From: Hyphomonas chukchiensis
Lineage (GTDB): Bacteria; Pseudomonadota; Alphaproteobacteria; Caulobacterales; Hyphomonadaceae
Assembly (NCBI RefSeq): GCF_000682695.1
Contig: NZ_AWFG01000063.1
Location: 160,057 to 224,056, forward strand
Direction: 5' to 3'
DNA length: 64,000 nucleotides
The notes under the pieces are model-generated. The model searched no databases and was not told where the DNA came from. It was given only the letters and a program-made list of their open reading frames with translations. Made by a program: the position numbers and the translations under genes. Positions 35,349 to 43,626 of the stretch are shown in pieces (positions within the stretch are counted from its first letter, which is position 1; every line of letters starts with the position of its first letter).

Positions 35349-36518
35349 ATGACCAGACCAAAGCCATTCCGGATTGATGTGCCCGACAAGAAGATCGAGG
35401 CGATCATGGAGCGGGTGAAGAACTACCATTGGTTCCCTGCCCCCGCGAACGAGCAGGGCTTTGCCTATGGCATGTCGACCCCCGTGATGAAGGACCTGCA
35501 GCGCTACTGGCTGGCCGGCTATGACTGGCGCGCGGCGGAGACGGACCTGAACCGCTATCCAAGCTACATGGCCGATGTCGACGGCCTGGACATTCACTTC
35601 GTGCACGTTATCGGCGAAGGGGGCGGGGCTCGACCATTGCTGCTGACGCATGGCTGGCCGGGCTCGTTTTTCGAGTTCTGGGAGGCCATCGGCCCCCTCG
35701 CCTATCCGTCGAAGCATGGCGGCAAGGCCGAGGACGCCTTCGACATCGTGATCCCGTCCCTGCCCGGCTACGGCTTTTCCGAGAAACCCAAATCGCCCCT
35801 CGGCCAGCGCGCGACCGCGAAGCTATGGAACACGCTGATGCAGGATGTGCTCGGCTATGAGACCTATCTGGCGCAGGGCGGCGACTGGGGCGGGCTTGTG
35901 ACGTCGTGGCTCGGTTATGATCATGGCGCGCACGACAAGAAGGGCGGCTGCAAGGCGATCCACCTGAACATGATGGGGTTCCGGCCAAACCCGGCCACGC
36001 CGCAATCGCAGGAAGAGACCGACTGGCTGAATGCGTCGCAGGCCGCGATGCAGCGCGAGGGGGCCTATTTGATGGAACAGGCGACCAAGCCGCAGACGCT
36101 GGCCATGGCGCTGATGGATTCTCCCATGGGCACGGCCGCGTGGATCCTCGAGAAGTTCCATGGCTGGTCAGACCTGAAGGATGGCGACCTGTTCAGTGTC
36201 TATTCCAAGGACCAGTTGCTGACGAATGTGATGATCTACCTCGTGAACGACGCCATTGCGACGAGCATCTGGTATTACAACGCCCTCTTCCAGGAAGGCG
36301 GCGTTGGCCTGCCGGATAGCAAGCGCTGTGAGACGCCGACCGGCTTTGCCAATTTCCCCGGCGAGACAATCTACTCGGCGCCGCCGCGCAGCTGGGCAGA
36401 GCGGGCCTACAACATCACCCATTGGAACGAGATGAGCCATGGCGGGCACTTTGCGGCCATGGAAGCACCTGACCTGTTCGTGGAGGAAGTGCGGGCCTGG
36501 GCGAAGAGCGCGGACTAG
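35349..36518 (+). CDS. Epoxide hydrolase (EHN/microsomal-type alpha/beta hydrolase)
   Basis: A 389-residue hydrolase with an N-terminal EHN domain (FRIDVPDKKIEAIMERVKN, RYPSYMADVDGLDIHFVHV) and an alpha/beta core. HGWPGS forms the oxyanion hole, GGDWGG holds the nucleophilic Asp, and SHGGHFAAMEAPDLF the catalytic His. Members open epoxides with water; juvenile-hormone-type and xenobiotic epoxides are known substrates. Ribosome site AGGAGGA precedes the ATG. Its stop overlaps the convergent nusB by 4 bp. Confidence 0.9.
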   Translation: MTRPKPFRIDVPDKKIEAIMERVKNYHWFPAPANEQGFAYGMSTPVMKDLQRYWLAGYDWRAAETDLNRYPSYMADVDGLDIHFVHVIGEGGGARPLLLTHGWPGSFFEFWEAIGPLAYPSKHGGKAEDAFDIVIPSLPGYGFSEKPKSPLGQRATAKLWNTLMQDVLGYETYLAQGGDWGGLVTSWLGYDHGAHDKKGGCKAIHLNMMGFRPNPATPQSQEETDWLNASQAAMQREGAYLMEQATKPQTLAMALMDSPMGTAAWILEKFHGWSDLKDGDLFSVYSKDQLLTNVMIYLVNDAIATSIWYYNALFQEGGVGLPDSKRCETPTGFANFPGETIYSAPPRSWAERAYNITHWNEMSHGGHFAAMEAPDLFVEEVRAWAKSAD

Positions 36519-36994
36519 GCGGCTGAGCCTGCCCGAAGGTCCTGACCGACATTCTGAAGCACTGCATTGACGAACTTCGCTTCGGTCTCGTCGAAGAAGT
36601 CATAGGCCAGCGAGACATACTCATCCAGGATGACCGCGCTGGACAATTCCTGATGCGCGATGAACTCAGCGGCGCCTGCACGCAGGATGGCACGTGTGGT
36701 GGAGTCGAGACGGGTCAGTTTCCACCCATCCGCGAGGCGGGCGAGAATGGCCGTATCAATGGCGACCTGATGGGCGACCACAGCATTCAGTATGGACTTG
36801 AAAAGGTCAGGGTCTGCTTCCTCGACCGGTCGCTCGTCCGGGCCGATGCCGAGACGATCTTCCATGAAGGCGCGGATCGTGGCCTTGGCTGACTTTTCCG
36901 TCTGCTCCATTTCATAGAGGGCCTGGACAGCCGCCAACCGGGCGCCAGCACGGCGCGCGCGGATGACCTCGAAAGGGACTTTCTGCTGGCTCAA
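36515..36994 (-). CDS. nusB: Transcription antitermination protein NusB
   Basis: All-helical RNA-binding protein of 159 residues acting in rRNA antitermination with NusE. Family motifs: RRAGARLAAVQALYEMEQT at the N-terminus, ILRAGAAEFIAHQELSSAVILDEYVSLA near the C-terminus, and FVNAVLQNV. Overlaps the ribH stop by 4 bp; ribH-nusB coupling is standard in proteobacteria. Confidence 0.95.
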   Translation of the reverse strand: MSQQKVPFEVIRARRAGARLAAVQALYEMEQTEKSAKATIRAFMEDRLGIGPDERPVEEADPDLFKSILNAVVAHQVAIDTAILARLADGWKLTRLDSTTRAILRAGAAEFIAHQELSSAVILDEYVSLAYDFFDETEAKFVNAVLQNVGQDLRAGSAA

Positions 36995-37419
36995 CGAATG
37001 AGTTCCTTGCGGAACTTGATCATGGACAGGCAGGCTTCTGCGGCGTCCTTACCCTTGTTCTTCTGCTTGCGGTCGGCGCGGACCCAGGCCTGATCGCCAT
37101 TCTCGACGGTCAGGATGCCGTAACCGATGGCCTGACGGCGCTGGACGATGAGGTCCATAAGGCCACGGGCGCTTTCACCGCAGACATAGTCATAATGCGA
37201 GGTTTCGCCGCGAATGACGCAGCCCAATGCGACAGCGCCATCAAAGCGGCCGCTGTCAGCTGCCATGGCGATGAGGCCTGGCAGCTCGAAAGCGCCTGGC
37301 ACTTCCATGACGGTGACTTTTGCACCGGCAGCTTCAAGTACTTCCATCGCGCCAAGCTCCAGCTCGTCGCTGATGTGTTTGTAATAGCGTGAAATGGCAA
37401 TAAGGACGCGGTCCGCCAT
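36991..37419 (-). CDS. ribH: 6,7-dimethyl-8-ribityllumazine synthase
   Basis: Penultimate enzyme of riboflavin synthesis, 142 residues. It condenses the diaminouracil intermediate with dihydroxybutanone phosphate. Motifs: VPGAFELPGLIAM, ALGCVIRGETSHYDYVC with the catalytic His, and GYGILTVENGDQAW. It begins at the ribBA stop codon (1-bp overlap) and overlaps nusB, inside the rib operon. Confidence 0.95.
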   Translation of the reverse strand: MADRVLIAISRYYKHISDELELGAMEVLEAAGAKVTVMEVPGAFELPGLIAMAADSGRFDGAVALGCVIRGETSHYDYVCGESARGLMDLIVQRRQAIGYGILTVENGDQAWVRADRKQKNKGKDAAEACLSMIKFRKELIR

Positions 37420-38546
37420 TATTTCGTCTCCTCGTTCAAGCGGCGCCAGCCCTCTATGGTCAAGCCGTATCCGTCAAGCCCTGCAACGCGGGTTGGCTGC
37501 GTATCGGACAGGAAAGTCATGCGACGAACGCCCAATTCCCGCAGAATCTGGGCCCCGACGCCATATTCCCGCAAGGGAGCCGACGGGTCGCGCGGCGTGC
37601 TGCTCTTCAGGCCGAGGCGCTCTGCAATGACGTTCGGATGCATGGAATTGACGAAAACGACGACGCCGGGCTCTTCAGCTTCGGCAATGATGCGCATCGC
37701 TTTCCCGACAAGGCCCTGACGCGGGCCGGTTTCGCCAAGAATGTCAGCAAGCACGTCCGTGCGGTGAACGCGGACGAGTGTGGTCGAGTCCGGCTTGATG
37801 TCGCCATGGACGATGGCGATGTGTTCGGAATTGTCGAGCGTGTTGCGGAAGCAGACCGTCTTGAAGCCGTCTCCGTAAGTCGAGTTCAATACGGCTTCGA
37901 CGCGGCGCTCAAGGAAACGATCATTCTGACGCCGCCAGGCGATGAGATCAGCAATTGTGCCGATCTTGAGATTGTGGAGCTGGGCGAAGGCGACAAGGTC
38001 CGGCAGGCGGGCCATAGAGCCGTCTTCGTTCATGATCTCGCAGATCACGCCGGCGGGATAAAGACCAGCCATGCGCGAAATGTCGACTGCGGCCTCTGTA
38101 TGCCCTGCGCGGACCAGTGTGCCGCCGTCCTTGGCGACCAGCGGGAAAACGTGGCCGGGCGAGACAATATCATCGTCATCTGTCGTCGGATCGATGGCGA
38201 CGGCAATCGTGCGGGCACGGTCATGTGCGGAAATGCCGGTGGTGACGCCTTCCTTGGCCTCAATGGATACCGTGAAGGCGGTCTGCATGCTTTCGCGGTT
38301 GTTGCGGGTCATCATGTCGAGGCGCAGCGTGTGGGCACGCTCCTGCGTCATGGCGAGGCAGATCAGGCCACGGCCATGACGGGCCATGAAATTGACCTGC
38401 TCCGGGGTCGCGAAGGTTGCGGGGATGATCAGGTCACCCTCATTCTCGCGATCCTCGGCATCGACCAGGATATACATGCGCCCATTGCGGGCGTCCTCGA
38501 TGATCTCGTCAATCGAGGAAATGGCGTCGTGGAAACTTTCAGACAT
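37419..38546 (-). CDS. ribB: 3,4-dihydroxy-2-butanone 4-phosphate synthase fused to a degenerate GTP cyclohydrolase II domain
   Basis: A 375-residue RibBA-type protein. The N-terminal half is an intact DHBP synthase: ILVDAEDRENEGDLIIPA, GHVFPLVAKDGG and RAGHTEAAVD. The C-terminal half keeps GTP cyclohydrolase II landmarks such as HGDI, REYGVGAQILRELGV and GLDGYGL, but has no zinc motif (C...LRCDC) and no RQEGRGIGL-type loop; FVNSMHPN stands in its place. It therefore probably supplies only the RibB activity. ATG 38546 overlaps the ribE stop by 8 bp. Confidence 0.92.
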   Translation of the reverse strand: MSESFHDAISSIDEIIEDARNGRMYILVDAEDRENEGDLIIPATFATPEQVNFMARHGRGLICLAMTQERAHTLRLDMMTRNNRESMQTAFTVSIEAKEGVTTGISAHDRARTIAVAIDPTTDDDDIVSPGHVFPLVAKDGGTLVRAGHTEAAVDISRMAGLYPAGVICEIMNEDGSMARLPDLVAFAQLHNLKIGTIADLIAWRRQNDRFLERRVEAVLNSTYGDGFKTVCFRNTLDNSEHIAIVHGDIKPDSTTLVRVHRTDVLADILGETGPRQGLVGKAMRIIAEAEEPGVVVFVNSMHPNVIAERLGLKSSTPRDPSAPLREYGVGAQILRELGVRRMTFLSDTQPTRVAGLDGYGLTIEGWRRLNEETK

Positions 38547-39171
38547 GAGTAGAGGGTCCTTCCGGCGCATCGGCGCCAATCATGCGCGCCACGTAGCGCG
38601 CGAGCATGTCGATCTCAAGGTTCACATGTGCGCCGGGCGTGAGGTCCGACAGGGTCGTCACCTCCCATGTGTGCGGAATGATCGCGATCTGGAAGTCGCC
38701 ATTCGGCAAGGCCGCAGCGACGGTGAGGGAGACACCATTAATGGCGGCCGAGCCCTTGGTGGCGAAGTAACGGGCAATTTCGGCAGGCGGACGGATCGTC
38801 AGGCGCCAGCTCTGGCCTTCGGGCTCGATGGAAACGACCTCGCCGACGCCGTCGACATGGCCGAAGACGAAATGTCCGCCCAGCTCGTCGCCGAGCTTGA
38901 GGCTTTGCTCGAGATTGACGCGGGAGCCGGGTTTCCATTCGCCAAGAACCGTCTTGGAAAGGGTTTCAGGCACGGCCTCGACGGCGAACCAGGCGCCGCG
39001 CTCGGCCTGGCCCATGTCCACAACGGTGAGGCAAACGCCGGAATGCATAACGGATGCGCCCATGGCGATGTCTTCAAGCAGATAGCCGCTTTCGACCTCA
39101 AACCGGATGAGACCGTTGCGCGGCTCGGCCTTGCGGACCGTTCCGACGTCAGTGACGAGACCTGTAAACAT
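38539..39171 (-). CDS. ribE: Riboflavin synthase alpha chain
   Basis: A 210-residue enzyme that dismutates two lumazine molecules to riboflavin. Two tandem lumazine-binding repeats are visible: MFTGLVTDVGTV ... SVMHSGVCLTVVD, and HFVFGHVDGVGEV ... AAINGVSLTVA. The last third provides the trimerisation helix. Lies 14 bp after the ribD stop in the rib operon. Confidence 0.95.
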   Translation of the reverse strand: MFTGLVTDVGTVRKAEPRNGLIRFEVESGYLLEDIAMGASVMHSGVCLTVVDMGQAERGAWFAVEAVPETLSKTVLGEWKPGSRVNLEQSLKLGDELGGHFVFGHVDGVGEVVSIEPEGQSWRLTIRPPAEIARYFATKGSAAINGVSLTVAAALPNGDFQIAIIPHTWEVTTLSDLTPGAHVNLEIDMLARYVARMIGADAPEGPSTHV

Positions 39172-39185
39172 GGCGGGTGCGATCC

Positions 39186-39848
39186 TTAGGGGGACTTATG
39201 CTGAATTCGAACATAAGTATCGAGAACGTCATCTCCAATCCGTTCCGTCGCGACAGGTCGCCATCGTGCCGCAGAGGCGAGGTCGTCGAGGCCGAGACTT
39301 CCCAATGCCGGCAGGCCATCCCCGCCGATCAGGATGGGCGCGCGAAACCAGGCAATTTCATCGATAAGGCCAGCGCGGATGAAGGAAGCCGCAAGTGTGC
39401 CGCCGCCTTCGAGCAGTATGGACATGATGCCCTCGGCCTCTGCGCGGCGAACGAGCGATGTGACGTCAACGCGCGTGCCGTTGCCGCAGCGCCATATGTC
39501 GACGCCGCTGGCGGCGAGGATGTCCTGAGGCTGGCCCGCTGTTGCGACGACGACAGGACCGCTGGAAATGGACTGGACCAGACGGGAGTGTCTGGGCGTG
39601 CGGCCGCTGGAATCGGCGACGATCCGGACGGGCTGTTTCTTCGGCATGGGCACGGTGCGGGCGGTCAGCATCGGGTCGTCGGCGAGGACGGTGCCGATGC
39701 CGACTAGCACGGCGTCATGCTCGGCCCGCAGCTGGTGGGCCCTGGCGCGGGAGTCGCTGGACGTGATCCACTGGCTGGTGCCGTCGGCAAGCGCGATGCG
39801 AGCGTCGAGGGACGTCGCGATCTTGAGGGTGACCCTCACGCCGCTCAT
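39186..39848 (-). CDS. ribD: RibD-type pyrimidine reductase lacking the deaminase domain
   Basis: A 220-residue protein equal to the C-terminal reductase half of Rib[54 protein letters not shown], and [15 protein letters not shown]. It reduces the ribosylaminopyrimidine phosphate intermediate. The N-terminal zinc deaminase (HAE ... PCxxxGxxxxC) is absent here and nowhere else in the window, although ordinary bacterial RibD is about 360 residues. The ATG overlaps the nrdR stop by 4 bp, so this is a natural start and not a truncation by sequencing. Confidence 0.85.
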   Translation of the reverse strand: MSGVRVTLKIATSLDARIALADGTSQWITSSDSRARAHQLRAEHDAVLVGIGTVLADDPMLTARTVPMPKKQPVRIVADSSGRTPRHSRLVQSISSGPVVVATAGQPQDILAASGVDIWRCGNGTRVDVTSLVRRAEAEGIMSILLEGGGTLAASFIRAGLIDEIAWFRAPILIGGDGLPALGSLGLDDLASAARWRPVATERIGDDVLDTYVRIQHKSP

Positions 39849-40318
39849 GACTCGTCGAGATCTTCTTCTTCGAGCGCCGTTTTCTCGATGAACTGGGCGA
39901 AATCGCTTGGATCCTTGAAGTCGCGGTACACGCTGGCGTAGCGGACATAGCCGACGGGATCGACGCGCTTCAGCGATTCCATGACCAGCTCGCCGAGCTG
40001 GGAGGATGGGACTTCGGATTCGCCGCCGCTTTCGAGTTTGCGGACGATGCCGGAGACCATCTGGTCGATCCGGTCGCGATCGACGGGGCGTTTGCGCACG
40101 GCGACGGAAATGGAGCGCGAGAGCTTGTCCCGCTCGAACAGGGATCGCTTGCCGTCACGCTTGACGACAACGATCTCACGCAGTTGCACACGCTCGAATG
40201 TCGTGAAGCGCGCGCCGCAGCTTTCGCAAACACGGCGACGGCGCACGGCGGTGTCGTCTTCAGCCGAGCGGCTGTCCTTTACGGCTGTATTTTCGGAACC
40301 ACAGAAAGGACAGCGCAA
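39845..40318 (-). CDS. nrdR: Transcriptional repressor NrdR
   Basis: A 157-residue repressor of ribonucleotide reductase genes. The zinc ribbon is MRCPFCGS...[16 protein letters not shown], followed by an ATP-cone ([21 protein letters not shown]) that senses dATP/ATP. It sits between glyA and ribD, as in many alphaproteobacteria, 6 bp from the glyA stop. Confidence 0.96.
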   Translation of the reverse strand: MRCPFCGSENTAVKDSRSAEDDTAVRRRRVCESCGARFTTFERVQLREIVVVKRDGKRSLFERDKLSRSISVAVRKRPVDRDRIDQMVSGIVRKLESGGESEVPSSQLGELVMESLKRVDPVGYVRYASVYRDFKDPSDFAQFIEKTALEEEDLDES

Positions 40319-40324
40319 GGCGGA

Positions 40325-41632
40325 TCAGGCTCCCAAACCGTTATAGATCGGGAACTGCGCGGTCAGCGCCTTTACTTCGGCGCGGACCTTGTCCTCGGTT
40401 GCGGAACTGTCGCCAGCTGCAACGGCATCAACGACTTCACCGATCCAGTTGCCGATCTGGGTGAACTCGTCTTCGCCGAAGCCGCGCGTTGTGCCTGCGG
40501 GCGAGCCGACCCGGATACCGCTGGTAACCGTCGGCTTGGCGGGATCAAACGGCACGCCATTCTTGTTGCAGGTGATGAAGGAGCGCTCGAGCGCCTGTTC
40601 GGCGTCGCGGCCGGTCACGTTTTTGGGGCGCAGGTCGATCAGGGCAAGGTGCGTATCGGTGCCACCGGAGACGACATCGAGGCCGCTGGCCTTGCAAGCT
40701 GCTGCCATCGCGCGGGCGTTGGCCACGACCTGTTTGGCGTAAGCCTTGAACTCAGGCGTCAGCGCCTCGCCGAACGCAACGGCCTTGGCAGCAATCACGT
40801 GCATCAGTGGGCCGCCCTGAATGCCGGGGAAGATCGCGGAATTGATCTTCTTGGCGAGCGCCTCATCATTGGTGAGGATCATGCCGCCGCGCGGGCCGCG
40901 CAGGGTCTTGTGCGTGGTCGTCGTCGCAATATGGGCGTGGTCGAGCGGGTTCGGATGCACGCCGCCCGCCACGAGTCCTGCGAAGTGGGCCATGTCGACA
41001 AGGAACAGCGCGCCGACTTCATCGGCAATCTCGCGGAAACGCTTGAAATCGATCTCGCGCGGATAGGCGGAACCGCCAGCGATGATCATTTGCGGACGGT
41101 GAGCCTTGGCGAGGCGTTCGACTTCGACGAAATCGATGCGGTCGTCTTCACGGCGCACGCCATATTGAACGGCGTTGAACCATTTGCCCGACTGGTTTGG
41201 CTTGGCGCCATGCGTGAGGTGGCCACCGGCGTCCAGGCTCATGCCGAGAATGGTGTCGCCTGGTTTGAGGACAGCGTTGAAGACGCCCTGGTTCGCCTGG
41301 CTGCCTGAATTTGGCTGGACGTTGGCAAATTCACATCCGAACAGCGCCTTGGCGCGATCAATTGCAAGGTTCTCGGCGACGTCGACAAATTCGCAACCGC
41401 CATAGTAGCGCTTGCCCGGATAACCTTCGGCGTACTTGTTGGTGAGGATTGAACCTTGCGCTTCAAGCACCGCTTTAGAAACGATATTTTCAGACGCGAT
41501 CAACTCGATCTGATGTTGCTGGCGCGACCGCTCGTCGGCGATCGCTGCAAACAGTTCAGGGTCCGCTTCCGGGAGGGACGTTGTAAAAAATCCGCTCTTA
41601 ACCGTCTGGGCCGGAGCCGCCGTATCCGCCAT
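40325..41632 (-). CDS. glyA: Serine hydroxymethyltransferase
   Basis: PLP enzyme of 435 residues interconverting serine and glycine with tetrahydrofolate. Motifs: [35 protein letters not shown], and the PLP-lysine loop [15 protein letters not shown] seen here as [19 protein letters not shown] 41632 has an AGGAGA ribosome site; the open frame continues to 41713. Likely first gene of the glyA-nrdR-ribDEBH-nusB run. Confidence 0.96.
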   Translation of the reverse strand: MADTAAPAQTVKSGFFTTSLPEADPELFAAIADERSRQQHQIELIASENIVSKAVLEAQGSILTNKYAEGYPGKRYYGGCEFVDVAENLAIDRAKALFGCEFANVQPNSGSQANQGVFNAVLKPGDTILGMSLDAGGHLTHGAKPNQSGKWFNAVQYGVRREDDRIDFVEVERLAKAHRPQMIIAGGSAYPREIDFKRFREIADEVGALFLVDMAHFAGLVAGGVHPNPLDHAHIATTTTHKTLRGPRGGMILTNDEALAKKINSAIFPGIQGGPLMHVIAAKAVAFGEALTPEFKAYAKQVVANARAMAAACKASGLDVVSGGTDTHLALIDLRPKNVTGRDAEQALERSFITCNKNGVPFDPAKPTVTSGIRVGSPAGTTRGFGEDEFTQIGNWIGEVVDAVAAGDSSATEDKVRAEVKALTAQFPIYNGLGA

Positions 41633-41761
41633 GAGAATCTCCTGTTTCAGGGGTCTGGACGTCTTTACGCCGCCTGCCTCCCAGCTGCAACCGTGGCAAA
41701 CTGATGCGAACACGCCAGTTTCACATGGCGATTGCTCTAAGGAATCGACGAATATTGTGCC

Positions 41762-41784
41762 AGTTTACTTTAGTCTATATGATA
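41762..41784 (+). repeat. AT-rich inverted repeat, upstream copy flanking mucR
   Basis: AGTTTACTT followed by TAGTCTATATGATA, 73 nt before the mucR ATG. Its inverted partner lies just after the gene (42269-42293): 20 of 23 aligned positions agree, with one gap. AT-rich sites with T-A steps are the kind MucR proteins bind, so autoregulation is possible. Confidence 0.55.
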
Positions 41785-41856
41785 CTACAGCTTGCCTAGA
41801 CCCATATTCTTAGCAACTAAGAACAGAGTTTTAGCAGGATAAGGCAAGGCGCAAGT

Positions 41857-42255
41857 ATGACCAACATAGACGACACGGATGTGCTGGACATGACGGCGAG
41901 TATCGTGACGTCATTTGTGGCCAATAATTCCATTGCCGCGTCCGAACTCCCCGCCCTCATCAAAACCGTTCACGGGACGATCCTCGATCTCTCCACGGGC
42001 GGCGCACAGACTGCAGATATCCTCGAACCTGCTGTATCCATTGCGAAATCAGTGACCCCAGAATACCTGATTTGCCTGGAAGATGGTCGTAAGCTGAAGA
42101 TGCTTAAGCGGTACCTACGCTCGCGTTACGACATGACACCTGAAGAGTACCGATCGCGCTGGAACCTCCCCGCCGACTATCCGATGGTGGCGCCCAACTA
42201 TGCGAAGCTAAGGTCTAAACATGCCAAGGATATCGGCCTGGGCAAGAAAAAATAG
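41857..42255 (+). CDS. mucR: MucR/Ros-family regulator lacking zinc-finger histidines
   Basis: A 132-residue MucR-type DNA-binding protein. N-terminal oligomerisation region (DMTASIVTSFVANNSIAASE) and C-terminal Ros finger (VTPEYLICLEDGRKLKMLKR, then MTPEEYRSRWNLPADYPM) are clear. Cys73 and Asp76 are kept, but the two zinc-binding His positions are Tyr86 and Arg90/Tyr91, so zinc binding is doubtful. Relatives in rhizobia are known to fold without zinc. Such proteins are H-NS-like silencers and, in Caulobacter, cell-cycle regulators. The gene sits alone in AT-rich DNA between glyA and hemA. Confidence 0.88.
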   Translation: MTNIDDTDVLDMTASIVTSFVANNSIAASELPALIKTVHGTILDLSTGGAQTADILEPAVSIAKSVTPEYLICLEDGRKLKMLKRYLRSRYDMTPEEYRSRWNLPADYPMVAPNYAKLRSKHAKDIGLGKKK

Positions 42256-42268
42256 GCCAATACTTAAA

Positions 42269-42293
42269 TTATATAATATAGTCTAAGTAAACT
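42269..42293 (-). repeat. AT-rich inverted repeat, downstream copy flanking mucR
   Basis: Read on the minus strand it begins AGTTTACTT and continues AGACTATATTATATAA, mirroring 41762-41784. It lies 14 nt after the mucR stop and 7 nt from the end of the convergent hemA, where no promoter is expected. Confidence 0.55.
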
Positions 42294-42299
42294 CGCAGC

Positions 42300-43517
42300 C
42301 TACGCCGCCTTATCAAGTCCCAGCTGTTTCCATACGGCAAGAATTGCCGCAACCAGCTCGTCCATCATGGCGCCATCATGCACAGGGCTTGGTGTGAAGC
42401 GCAGGCGCTCCGTGCCACGCGGGACTGTGGGATAATTGATGGGCTGCACATAGATCCCGAAATCGAAGAGCAATGTGTCTGACAGCGCCTTGCAACGTTC
42501 AGGGTCGCCGACCATCAAAGGCACGATATGGGACGGCGAATCCATCACAGGCAGGCCCGCATCCGCAAACTTCTTCTTCAGAAGCGCCGCATTTTCCTGA
42601 TGGAGGCTGCGCAGCCTGCGGCCTTCGTCCGTCCGCAGTTTGGACACGCTGGCAAGCGCGCCAGCCGCCATGACCGGACAGGTCGACGTCGTGAAGATAA
42701 AGCCGGACGCCATCGAGCGGATGGAATCGATCACTGTCTCATGACCGGCAATATAGCCACCCATGACACCATAGCCCTTAGCAAGCGTGCCTTCGATAAT
42801 GTCGATCCGGTCAGCAAGGTTCAGCATCTCGGCTACCCCTGCCCCGTTCTCGCCGTAGAGCCCCATAGCGTGGACTTCGTCGAGATAGGTCAGCGCGTTG
42901 AATTCGTCGGCCAGGTCGCAGATCTCTTGCATGCGACCGAAATCGCCATCCATCGAGTAGACGCTCTCGAATGCGATCAGTTTTGGACGCTCGGGATCAT
43001 CGAGTTCGAGCAAGGCACGCAGGTGGTCGACATCGTTGTGACGGAAGATGCGCCGATCCGCGCCGGACCGGCGAATGCCCTCGATCATGGAGGCATGATT
43101 GAGCGAGTCCGAATAAATGATCAGGTTGGGCAGGATCTTGCCGAGCGTCGACAGGGTCGCCTCATTGGACACATAGCCAGAGGTGAACAGCAGGGCGGCT
43201 TCCTTCTGGTGCAGGTCAGCCAGTTCCCGTTCCAGGTCGACGTGGTAGCGAGTCGTACCTGAAATATTGCGCGTACCGCCCGAACCGGCGCCGAAGCTGT
43301 CGATTGCCGTGTGCATCGCGTTGATGACGTCTTCGTCCTGCCCCATGCCCAGATAGTCGTTGGAGCACCAGATGGTCACTTCACGCTCGCCATCCTCAAA
43401 GCGCGCAATGGCTTTTGGAAACTTGCCGCGTTGCCGCTGCAGGTCGATGAAAACGCGGTAACGGCCTTCACCATGAATTTCGCCAAGGGCGTCTTCAAAT
43501 GCTTTGAGGTGTTTCAT
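42300..43517 (-). CDS. hemA: 5-aminolevulinate synthase
   Basis: PLP enzyme of 405 residues making aminolevulinate from glycine and succinyl-CoA (the C4 route of alphaproteobacteria). Motifs: CSNDYLGMGQ, GSGGTRNISGTTRYHVDLE, YLDEVHAMGLYG, and the PLP-lysine TLAKGYGVMGGYIAG. C-terminal SHIVPLMVGDPERC and INYPTVPRGTERLRFTPSP are also typical. Single gene with its own promoter region (43518-43626). Confidence 0.96.
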   Translation of the reverse strand: MKHLKAFEDALGEIHGEGRYRVFIDLQRQRGKFPKAIARFEDGEREVTIWCSNDYLGMGQDEDVINAMHTAIDSFGAGSGGTRNISGTTRYHVDLERELADLHQKEAALLFTSGYVSNEATLSTLGKILPNLIIYSDSLNHASMIEGIRRSGADRRIFRHNDVDHLRALLELDDPERPKLIAFESVYSMDGDFGRMQEICDLADEFNALTYLDEVHAMGLYGENGAGVAEMLNLADRIDIIEGTLAKGYGVMGGYIAGHETVIDSIRSMASGFIFTTSTCPVMAAGALASVSKLRTDEGRRLRSLHQENAALLKKKFADAGLPVMDSPSHIVPLMVGDPERCKALSDTLLFDFGIYVQPINYPTVPRGTERLRFTPSPVHDGAMMDELVAAILAVWKQLGLDKAA

Positions 43518-43573
43518 GGCAATAGGCCGCCTTTGGACAAGAACTGGCGTTTAGATAATCCGGCAACCGCCGT

Positions 43574-43587
43574 TTGATAATCCTCAA
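43574..43587. promoter_or_regulatory. FNR/FixK-type box upstream of hemA
   Basis: TTGAT-AATC-CTCAA matches the FNR/FixK consensus TTGAT-N4-ATCAA at nine of ten fixed positions. It is 57-70 nt upstream of the hemA start. FnrL regulates hemA in Rhodobacter, which makes the site plausible. Confidence 0.55.
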
Positions 43588-43590
43588 CTA

Positions 43591-43611
43591 CGACAAACGC
43601 TGTATTTGTCG
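43591..43611. promoter_or_regulatory. Inverted repeat CGACAAA-N7-TTTGTCG upstream of hemA
   Basis: Perfect 7-bp arms separated by 7 bp, 74-94 nt upstream of hemA and 16 nt from the aldolase stop. No T-run follows on either strand, so an operator is more likely than a terminator. The regulator is unknown. Confidence 0.4.
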
Positions 43612-43626
43612 CATACGGGAAATCCC

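Noticed and set aside
34911..35367. N-terminal extension of dgt upstream of 34911
   Set aside because: The extension covers the A-type Fe-S carrier gene on the other strand and has no similarity to dNTPases; ATG 34911 fits the family start.
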